NCBI RefSeq assembly: GCF_000380335.1
Contig: NC_021149.1
Coordinates: 4,206,501-4,270,500 of the forward strand
DNA: 64,000 nt
Reading direction: 5' to 3'
From: Azotobacter vinelandii CA
Lineage (GTDB): Bacteria > Pseudomonadota > Gammaproteobacteria > Pseudomonadales > Pseudomonadaceae
Made by a program: the position numbers and the translations under genes. Each line of letters opens with the position of its first letter. The stretch's first letter is position 1. Under the pieces are notes generated by a model, which saw only the letters and a list, made by a program, of their open reading frames with translations, searched no databases and was not told where the DNA came from. Shown here piece after piece: positions 42,644 to 48,823 of this stretch.

Positions 42644-43012
42644 TCAGACCGGACTGCCGGCGCCGGCCGGGTCGGCGTCGGCCAGGGCCTCTTCGGCCTC
42701 GGCGGCAACGTCGGCATACACCTCCCGGTCGGTGACGATGACCCGGTAGGTACGCAGGTGGCGCTCGCAAGGGAAGGTGACCGCCCGGCCGGTGGGCACG
42801 TGGAACTGGCCCCAGTGCACCGGGCAGGTGATCAGGTCGTCGTCGAGGTCGCCCTCGGCCAGCGAGGCGGTGGCATGGGTGCACAGGTCGGCGGTGGCGT
42901 AGTAGCGCCCGTCCAGGTTGTACACGCAGATGTCGCCCACCTCGGCGTTGGGGACCTTCTTCAGCGAACCGGGCGCCAGTTCGTCGCGCTGGCAGAGGAG
43001 GACCTTGTTCAT
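42644..43012 (-). CDS. Rieske-type ferredoxin of the dioxygenase
   Basis: 122 aa Rieske ferredoxin. The cluster ligands appear in ADLCTHATASLAEGDLDDDL and CPVHWGQFHVPTGRAV (C-x-H ... C-x2-H). ICVYNLDGRYYATADLCTH is typical of BphA3/HcaC/NdoA. The C-terminal tail after about residue 105 is acidic and longer than usual. ATG at 43012 overlaps the stop of the ligB-like gene (ATGA). It should pass electrons from the reductase at 31737 to the oxygenase encoded just downstream. Confidence 0.9.
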   Translation of the reverse strand: MNKVLLCQRDELAPGSLKKVPNAEVGDICVYNLDGRYYATADLCTHATASLAEGDLDDDLITCPVHWGQFHVPTGRAVTFPCERHLRTYRVIVTDREVYADVAAEAEEALADADPAGAGSPV

Positions 43013-43866
43013 CACGCCACGCTCTCTTCGGGATGCAGTTGCAGGAAGCCCAGCCCGGTGACCCAGGCCGGCACGGCCTCGTAGGCGATGGTTTCGCCGC
43101 GAGCGTTCGGCACCGCGGCCATGGCGCAGGCGAAGTTGCGGATTTCCATGGCGCCGTTGCCGCCGCGCTCGAGGATCTCCTCGTTGCGGTAGGCGCACAG
43201 CGCCGCCAGGTCGCCGCGCTCGCCGATGTCGAGCACCTCGCGGTCGAAGTCCTCGTTGACCCGGCCCGTCTCGGCGGTGCCGACCCAATGGCTGATGCCG
43301 CCGCTGCCGATGATCGCGACGCGCTCGTCGGCATCGAAGGCCTCGACGGCCGCGCGGATCTGCCGGCCGAGGTCGGCGGCGCGCTCGAAGCTGATGAAGG
43401 GATCGACGCCGCAGGCCAGGTACACCGGGATGCTCGGCAGGCGGCGGCCCATGAGTTGCTCGGCCGGGCGCACCACCAGTTGGTGGGGAATCGAGAAGGC
43501 GTGGTCGACGGTGAAGCTGCGCGCCACGCTCCAGTCGATGCCTTGCGCCTCGCCGTGGGCGACGATGTGATTGGCCAGAGCCTCGTGATTGATCACCACC
43601 TCGCGGTTCAGGCCCGGCAGGCGGTCGATCGGCCCGTCCACGTCGCCGGTGCCGATCAGGTAGCGCGGCAGGCAATGGGTGCCGAAGAGAATGTAGTGGT
43701 CGCAACCGACGACGATCACCGAGGTGGGCTCCAGCTCGGCCAGGCGCCGGGCGCAGTCCTGGTAGGCGCCCCACACCTTGTCGCGCTGCGCCTGCGGCGG
43801 CGCCTCGGGGGCGACGAACATCACCGGGTCATGCGGCATCCAGAAGCCGCCAACGATCTTGCCCAT
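43012..43866 (-). CDS. Extradiol dioxygenase, LigB-type catalytic subunit
   Basis: Class III (LigAB) extradiol dioxygenase beta-type subunit, 284 aa, which opens the catechol ring next to the hydroxyls using Fe(II). It begins MGKIVGGFWMPHDPVMFVAP with the first iron-binding His. VIVVGCDHYILFG and DHAFSIPHQLVV carry further active-site His residues, and AIIGSGGISHWVGTAETGRV is the conserved SGG-SH motif. An alpha-type (LigA) subunit is encoded four bases upstream. This is the protocatechuate 4,5-dioxygenase / CarB lineage rather than the vicinal-oxygen-chelate BphC lineage. Confidence 0.9.
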   Translation of the reverse strand: MGKIVGGFWMPHDPVMFVAPEAPPQAQRDKVWGAYQDCARRLAELEPTSVIVVGCDHYILFGTHCLPRYLIGTGDVDGPIDRLPGLNREVVINHEALANHIVAHGEAQGIDWSVARSFTVDHAFSIPHQLVVRPAEQLMGRRLPSIPVYLACGVDPFISFERAADLGRQIRAAVEAFDADERVAIIGSGGISHWVGTAETGRVNEDFDREVLDIGERGDLAALCAYRNEEILERGGNGAMEIRNFACAMAAVPNARGETIAYEAVPAWVTGLGFLQLHPEESVA

Positions 43867-43869
43867 GTC

Positions 43870-44166
43870 TCACCCCTTCAATGCGGCGGAAAAGCCCGCG
43901 TATTCGTTGTCGGTCGCGCCCAGGCGCTCCTTGTAGAGGCGCATGTCGCGGCTCGGCGACAGCTCCTGCCAGAAGCCCATGGTCAGCATCGGGCTCACGC
44001 CCAGCCGTTGCAGGGCGGCGACATCGAAGTCGACGACCATGTCCACCTCCTCGGGCGAGAGGGCGAAGCGGCCGAGAAACTTGCGCGGCTCCTCGCGGAA
44101 GCGCTCTTTGGCGGCGCGCTCGACAGACAACTGCCAAAGCACCCTTTCCAGTACGTTGCGGCTCAT
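43870..44166 (-). CDS. Extradiol dioxygenase, LigA-type small subunit
   Basis: 98 aa. The sequence SVERAAKERFREEPRKFLGR, FALSPEEVDMVVDFDVAALQ, RLGVSPMLTMGFWQEL follows the LigA domain that caps the LigB active site in protocatechuate 4,5-dioxygenase and CarBa. ATG at 44166 is preceded by GGAG inside the end of the hydrolase gene. Together with the following gene it should form a heterotetrameric ring-cleavage enzyme. Confidence 0.85.
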   Translation of the reverse strand: MSRNVLERVLWQLSVERAAKERFREEPRKFLGRFALSPEEVDMVVDFDVAALQRLGVSPMLTMGFWQELSPSRDMRLYKERLGATDNEYAGFSAALKG

Positions 44167-44174
44167 GGGTCGGT

Positions 44175-44990
44175 TCACTCCGAAAGGAAATCGCGCACCA
44201 GCGCGGCGAAACGGCGGGGTTGTTCGGCCTGCACCCAGTGGCCGCAGCGGCCGAACAGGTGCAGGTCGGCGTCGGGCACCGCATTGGCGATCAGCAGGCC
44301 GCACTCGGGCGGCACCACGCGGTCCTCGCGGCCGTGCACCACCAAGGTCGGCGCGGCGATCTTGGCCAGCGCGGCGGCGGGAAAACCCTTGACCAGGGTG
44401 TCGCCCTCGGCGGCCGGCTGCGGGATCAGCCTGCGCAGGGCATCCTGCGCGCCCGGCCGGGCGCTGGCTTCAAAGCGGCTCTTGACCAGTTCGGGGGTGA
44501 TCAGCGCCTTGTCGTAGGGGAACAACTGCATGAGCCTTTCCATGTTCTCCAGCGACGGCTCGTACTCCCAGGCGCCGCGCAGCCCGGCGGTCTGCACGAA
44601 CTCGCCGGCCGGGGTGCCGAGCAGTACCAGCCGGTTCACCCGCTCCGGCGCGAACAGCGCCAGGCCGATGGCCAGCGCGCCACCGAAGGAATTGCCGACA
44701 AAGGAAGCTTTCGGGATGTCCAGCGCATCCAGGATGCCGACCAGATGGCTGACCCACAGCTTGATGTCGTACTTGGCGTCCTCCTTGAACTCGGTGAATC
44801 CGAAGCCGGCGATGTCCGGAACGATCACCCGCCAGCGGTCGGCGAACACCGGCATGCTCTTCGCCCAGTTGGTCCAGCCGGAAACGCCGGGACCCGAGCC
44901 GTGCAGCAGGAACAGCGCATCGCCCTGCCCCGCCTCGTGGTAGTTGGTCTGGTGCCCCGCTGCGAGCAGGGTCTTGCCTATGCCTTCCAT
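44175..44990 (-). CDS. meta-cleavage product hydrolase (alpha/beta hydrolase)
   Basis: 271 aa C-C bond hydrolase, first gene of the operon. The oxyanion region is FLLHGSGPGVSGWTNWAKSM and the nucleophile elbow is SFVGNSFGGALAIGLAL (GNSFGG). The acid is in LVVHGREDRVVP and the His in FGRCGHWVQAEQP. This matches MhpC/CumD/DmpD-type hydrolases that split 2-hydroxy-6-oxo-hexadienoates into 2-hydroxypentadienoate plus a carboxylic acid. ATG at 44990 follows GGAG. An ATAC-N6-GTAT site lies at 45018-45031, just upstream. Confidence 0.93.
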   Translation of the reverse strand: MEGIGKTLLAAGHQTNYHEAGQGDALFLLHGSGPGVSGWTNWAKSMPVFADRWRVIVPDIAGFGFTEFKEDAKYDIKLWVSHLVGILDALDIPKASFVGNSFGGALAIGLALFAPERVNRLVLLGTPAGEFVQTAGLRGAWEYEPSLENMERLMQLFPYDKALITPELVKSRFEASARPGAQDALRRLIPQPAAEGDTLVKGFPAAALAKIAAPTLVVHGREDRVVPPECGLLIANAVPDADLHLFGRCGHWVQAEQPRRFAALVRDFLSE

Positions 44991-45017
44991 AACCGTCTCC
45001 GCGTCATTAAAGTACAG

Positions 45018-45031
45018 ATACGTATGTGTAT
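45018..45031. promoter_or_regulatory. Operator candidate 1, ATAC-N6-GTAT
   Basis: ATACGTATGTGTAT lies 27 bases before the hydrolase start, in the AT-rich promoter region of the aromatic operon. Two similar sites lie at 45420 and 45528. Confidence 0.5.
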
Positions 45032-45141
45032 TTTTATATCGAGAGAACCGGCCTGCGTCAATATGTCTCACCAGGATTCAATCCGGCTCTCTGACGAACG
45101 CGACTGCACATGCGAAAGGCCGGAACCGCTTCCGATAACAT

Positions 45142-45354
45142 ACAGTAATGCATTGATATTCTTGCAGGGCGAGGTGCGTTGGGGATCGGGATGCACCTGC
45201 CCGGCAGCTTCAGCCCGTCGCCCTCCCGGCACAGCACGTCCTCGCGCCGCCCTGCGGCGATCCGGTACCGCTCGGCCAGCCCGCGGCCGTTCACGTCGAG
45301 ATCGGCCAGCGGCAACGGGGATTCGATCGCGCAGAGGTTGGTGGTTGTTTTCAT
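45142..45354 (-). pseudogene. Relic of a second dioxygenase alpha/beta gene pair, joined by deletion
   Basis: From an ATG at 45354 behind GGAGGAAC the minus strand reads MKTTTNLCAIESPLPLADLD, like the first 22 residues of the alpha subunit at 42604 (TTTLKAIESTPPLADLDR). It then switches to GRGLAERYRIAAGRREDVLC and REGDGLKLPGRCIPIPNA, matching the last 45 residues of the beta subunit (RGLDEQYQIAGRREDVLC...). After a one-base frame change it ends with PCKNINALL. So a second, closely similar alpha-beta pair existed here and lost about 1.8 kb. Confidence 0.82.
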
Positions 45355-45419
45355 TGTTCCTCCTCTTTCTGGATGGACCTGACAGGACCTGTCCCGTCCC
45401 GCCTCCGGGCATGCACGAA

Positions 45420-45433
45420 ATACATATATGTAT
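45420..45433. promoter_or_regulatory. Operator candidate 2, ATAC-N6-GTAT (perfect palindrome)
   Basis: ATACATATATGTAT is a perfect 14-bp palindrome 66 bases upstream of the relic gene start at 45354. It is the best copy of the three sites. Confidence 0.55.
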
Positions 45434-45527
45434 CCATGAAAAGCCTGAGCTACCGCACGGAACAGGTCACCAAGGCCAATAACCAAGTCATGAGTGTCTG
45501 GCGCATGCTGGTCAAGCCAGCATCAAC

Positions 45528-45541
45528 ATACACTACTGTAT
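45528..45541. promoter_or_regulatory. Operator candidate 3, ATAC-N6-GTAT
   Basis: ATACACTACTGTAT keeps both 4-base arms at the same spacing. It lies between the relic and the tetR gene, about 200 bases upstream of tetR. Confidence 0.45.
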
Positions 45542-45685
45542 TCAAAAAACAAGACCACTGCGAAGCGTAGTCCAGACCATGGCCGGCAGGACGGTTCCGG
45601 AGGTCGGCGATGGAAAACGAACGTGATCGGGCGGATAAAAGCGGCGAAAAACCGTCCCTATTCCAGCCATCCGGCCCATGAGTTA

Positions 45686-45710
45686 GGCTTGTACGCCACG
45701 TTACAAAGCC
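45686..45710. promoter_or_regulatory. Dyad upstream of tetR
   Basis: GGCTTGTA ... TACAAAGCC is an imperfect inverted repeat (arms differ by one T) ending 30 bases before the tetR ATG. TetR proteins commonly bind such dyads to control their own gene. Confidence 0.45.
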
Positions 45711-45740
45711 CCGACTCCGCCCATACGAAGAAAGACGACC

Positions 45741-46337
45741 ATGTCCGCACGCCACCCCCTCACCCGCGAAGATTGGATCCGTGCATCCCAGCGCATGCTG
45801 GTCAAGGGCGGCATCGACTCGGTCCGGGTCGACACCCTGGCGAAGGAGCTGGACATCACCCGTGGCAGCTTCTACTACCACTTCAAGAGTCGCGGCGAAC
45901 TGCTCGAAAGCATCCTCAGCGACTGGCGTGCCCGGGCGACCGAGAGCGTCATCCAGCAGTTGCGCAACACCCGCAACAGCCCGCGGGAGCAGCTCCAGCG
46001 ACTGCTCGAACTGCCCCTGCACGGCAACACCGCGCGCGAAGCGGCCTCCACCGAGATCGGCATCCGCGGCTGGGCGCGCCGCGACCCGCAGGCGCGCCAA
46101 GCCATCGACGAGGTCGACAGTCACCGCCTGAGCTACATCGAAGGCCTGCTGATACAGCTCGGCTGCAACGAAACCGAAGCCCGCGACCGTGCCTGGCTGA
46201 TCTATGCCTACCAGCAGAGCCTGTCCCAGGTGCAGGCCGGAGCCGACCCCGAGGAAAAGGCGCAACGCAGCGCCAGGCTCCTGGACATCCTGCTACCCCC
46301 TCCCCGGCCGGAACAGGAAAAGGACGGAACCGCCTGA
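45741..46337 (+). CDS. TetR-family transcriptional regulator
   Basis: 198 aa. The N-terminal TetR helix-turn-helix is LVKGGIDSVRVDTLAKELDI followed by TRGSFYYHFKSRGELLESIL. The C-terminal ligand domain is all-helical (IRGWARRDPQARQAIDEVDS). It is divergent from the aromatic operon, with the relic and operators in between, so it is the obvious candidate regulator. TetR members usually repress until an aromatic or CoA-type effector binds. ATG at 45741 is preceded by a weak AAGAAAGACGACC leader. Confidence 0.9.
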   Translation: MSARHPLTREDWIRASQRMLVKGGIDSVRVDTLAKELDITRGSFYYHFKSRGELLESILSDWRARATESVIQQLRNTRNSPREQLQRLLELPLHGNTAREAASTEIGIRGWARRDPQARQAIDEVDSHRLSYIEGLLIQLGCNETEARDRAWLIYAYQQSLSQVQAGADPEEKAQRSARLLDILLPPPRPEQEKDGTA

Positions 46338-46414
46338 CCCGTCCCCACCGTCCGGATCGCCTCCCCTGTCGTCGCCAAGGTTCGGATTTTCCTGATTTTT
46401 TTATCGAAGGACGG

Positions 46415-46443
46415 TTGACACCCGAATCGATGACGACAATAAT
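46415..46443 (+). promoter_or_regulatory. Sigma-70 promoter of tRNA-Met
   Basis: TTGACA (46415-46420), a 17-base spacer and AATAAT (46438-46443), followed by a GC-rich discriminator GCGCGCC, a few bases before the tRNA. The GC-rich discriminator is typical of stringently controlled stable-RNA promoters. Confidence 0.8.
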
Positions 46444-46454
46444 GCGCGCCACTT

Positions 46455-46531
46455 GGCTACATAGCTCAGTCGGTTAGAGCGCAGCATTCATAATGCTGAT
46501 GTCCCAGGTTCAAGTCCCGGTGTAGCCACCA
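46455..46531 (+). tRNA. tRNA-Met (CAT), elongator type
   Basis: The 77-nt cloverleaf has acceptor stem GGCTACA paired with TGTAGCC, D-arm AGCTCAGTCGGTTAGAGC, anticodon loop TTCATAA with anticodon CAT, T-arm GGTTCAAGTCC and an encoded CCA end. The first acceptor pair is G-C and the D and T loops are standard, so it is an elongator rather than initiator tRNA. A CAT-anticodon tRNA-Ile2 is the alternative, but the overall sequence follows the enterobacterial elongator tRNA-Met closely. Confidence 0.93.
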
Positions 46532-46577
46532 TCTATTAGTTTCCACATGTTCCCACATGCACCGGAAACACCCCAAG

Positions 46578-46608
46578 AAGCCCGCCTCGTGCGGGCTTTC
46601 TTGTTTCT
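46578..46608 (+). terminator. Rho-independent terminator after tRNA-Met
   Basis: AAGCCCGC-CTCGT-GCGGGCTT stem-loop followed by TCTTGTTT, 47 bases after the tRNA. Confidence 0.85.
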
Positions 46609-46849
46609 GCATGCCTCCACATGTTCCCGTATGGCGTTGCTCGCCGTGTATCCCTTCCGGCCAGAATCGATCATCCATGGAGGCGCATGTAAGCCAGTAC
46701 CTACAAAAGATCGAGAGCTTTGCCAATTTGCCCGAGGCGGGCACCCGAGTAGATTGGCTCCCATACCGACATCGAAGGATCGATGAAGGCTGCTAGGGAC
46801 CGAAGCCAAGGGAACCGTCGCAAGGAATGCGGCATCATCAGGACGATGA
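46609..46849. other. Short gene-free stretch between tRNA terminator and IS630 element
   Basis: The phrase CCACATGTTCCC occurs at 46543 and again at 46618, a short direct repeat around the terminator. A small open frame starting at an ATG near 46678 (MEAHVSQYLQKIESFANLPE) has no recognisable family. Otherwise I see nothing. Confidence 0.4.
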
Positions 46850-48040
46850 CCCTAGTATCTCAACACACTTCAATCTGCGGATATAGGCTGCGTAGCTTGA
46901 CCCTCGCATCCTGGGTGGTGAACTGCCAGTTGATCTTGGCATCGAGCTGGTTGCGGCATTGCTGCCATGCGGCGACCTCCTTGCGCATCCGCTCGAGGGA
47001 GTCGATGCGCCTGTCCAGGCACTGGCCGGCGAGTACGTTGATCTCGATTTCGGCCATGTTCAGCCAACTGCCATGCTTGGGGGTGTAGACGAACTCGAAG
47101 CGATCTCTCAGGGCCTTGGCCTGCTCGGGCATAAAGGTCTCGTACAACGAGGCGGCACTGTGGGTGTTGAGGTTGTCCATCACCAGCGTGATGCGCTCGG
47201 CCCCGGACCAGGCTTGGGCGATGTCCTGCAGGAACAGCGCCCAGTCCTGCCTTTTCTTGTACTCGGTGACCTTGGCGATGCGCCGCCCGGCCAGCGGCTC
47301 ACAGGCTACGAAGACGTTGCAGGTGCCAGCGCGCTCGTACTCGTATCGCGCCCGGGATGCCCCGGTACCGCCTCGAGGGGCTCGCGCACCTGGCGGATCA
47401 GTTGCCGCGGCGTTTCGTCCATGCAGACCACCGGATGGCCTTCGTCATAGGGTCGACTGTAGACATCCAGCACCTGCTCCATGGCCGCCACGAATTCCCC
47501 GCTGGCCTTCGGCGGGATCACCCAGCCAACCTTGCGCCACGGCTTGAGTTCGTTTTTTTTAGGGCACGTCGCACCGTCTCCGACGACAGCGAGTCTACAT
47601 ATTCCAACTCCACCGCACGCTCGGCCAGCAGTTTGAGCGTCCAGCGCGCATGACCTTCGGGAGCAGGTCCGCAGCTCAGGGCGATCAGGCGTGCCTCGAG
47701 TTCGCCGTCGATCTTGCGGGCGTATTCGCGCCGGGGTTTCTTTCTCACCAGCACCGACTCCAGACCTTCCTGCACGCAACGCCGCTTGAGGTTGTCGATC
47801 TTGCGTTGGCTCACGCCCAGCATCTGGGCGATCTGTGCACTGGTCTTGCGCGGCCCCTGGTCTTGCGAGCGGTCGCAGGCCAGCAGGATCAGGGCGTTGA
47901 TGACTTGGCTTGCCGCGGTCCTGCCTTTGCTTGTCAGCTCTTGCAACCGCGCTCTTTCTTGAGGACTGAGGATGATTCTGTAATGTTCCATGCCGACATT
48001 ATGCATGACGCAGATTTAGCTGTGTCATAACACTAGGGAT
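46850..48040 (-). mobile_element. IS630-family element
   Basis: About 1.19 kb, with ends that pair as CCCTAGTATCTCAACAC (left) and CCCTAGTGTTATGACAC (right, read inward). It encodes a minus-strand transposase in pieces. IS630 elements insert at TA; the exact target duplication is blurred here. Confidence 0.75.
46860..48006 (-). pseudogene. IS630-family transposase, two frame changes
   Basis: The N-terminal part (48006 down) has the IS630 [43 protein letters not shown]. At about 47555 an A8 run precedes a frame change, from LKKTNSSRG-stop to [20 protein letters not shown] with the catalytic region [20 protein letters not shown]. Near 47355 an extra G shifts the frame again before MMDNLNTHSAASLYETF and FVYTPKHGSWLNMAEIEINV (Asp and Glu of the DDE triad). 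The first shift could be programmed slippage; the second looks like damage. Confidence 0.8.
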
Positions 48041-48058
48041 GAGGTGAGACGACAGAAG

Positions 48059-48085
48059 CGGCGAGGCTGATCCCTCGCCGTTTTT
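48059..48085 (+). terminator. Rho-independent terminator
   Basis: CGGCGAGG-CTGATC-CCTCGCCG stem-loop followed by TTTTT. It lies just outside the IS630 element and may belong to the locus the element interrupted. Confidence 0.75.
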
Positions 48086-48330
48086 GTTCGTTCATTTCCT
48101 GAAAGGTCGACACTCCGGCTTTTGCCCCCCATAAAGATCCGCGTCAAGCCTCTTGGAGGCGGCACGTGCGACTGCCCCCAAAAGGGCCGTCGACCGGGCG
48201 GCCCTCGTGGCTATCGCTGTGCTCGTCGCCCTCGACTCCGTAACCGGGGCTGTCGTGGACAATTCCTTGACATCCTTCGTGGTAGGGTCGGCCAGACCAT
48301 ACGAAGCGGTGCTACCGAGGAGCCGAATTG

Positions 48331-48648
48331 ATGACCGGAACACGCGAGCAACAGGCCATCGAGTATTTCAACGTCGTGCAGCGGCTGGCCGGCAACCGGC
48401 CTTTCATCCGGCACCTGGCGTCCACGTTGCCGAGTGACCGCCCGGTTCAGCGGCAATTGGCGGAAATGCCGCTCGCGGCGATGTTGCGGTTGTATTGCGA
48501 TTGGGTAGAACGCTCCTACGGCGAGGGCGGCAGGGGCGTCGAAAAAGCGGACATGCGCTCGGAACCGGGCGCATCCGCCAAGAGGTTCACGCCTTCCCGG
48601 CTGCTGGCAGCTCTACGACATGGAAACTTTTCGACATTGTGGCCGTGA
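48331..48648 (+). CDS. Small hypothetical protein
   Basis: 105 aa from ATG at 48331 with GAGGAG nine bases upstream. The sequence EQQAIEYFNVVQRLAGNRPF, LPSDRPVQRQLAEMPLAAML, RLYCDWVERSYGEG looks like a compact helical protein. The tail after that is basic and of lower quality, so the frame may be damaged at its end. No family recognised and no functional partners adjacent. The 245 bases before it hold nothing recognisable. Confidence 0.42.
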   Translation: MTGTREQQAIEYFNVVQRLAGNRPFIRHLASTLPSDRPVQRQLAEMPLAAMLRLYCDWVERSYGEGGRGVEKADMRSEPGASAKRFTPSRLLAALRHGNFSTLWP

Positions 48649-48823
48649 CCGCCGGTTCGCCGCGAAGCTGACATGCCCTCACCCTGTCGCCGGTTTCGCG
48701 ATGCTCCACCGCCGCCCATCCCGAGCCGGTGGAACGCAGGCGATCGCCGAGGCATTCGGCTTCGCATTCAAACGAGGGTATCGCAGGGGCATCATCCACC
48801 GTCGACGACGCCCCTGCGCTTTC

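Noticed and set aside
46455-46849. tRNA-Met as an attachment site of an integrative element
   Set aside because: No integrase gene and no duplicated tRNA 3' end were found in the window; the neighbouring IS630 element does not use tRNA genes.
48092-48343. Minus-strand frame of 83 codons before the small hypothetical gene
   Set aside because: No ribosome site, no motif, composition like random GC-rich DNA.
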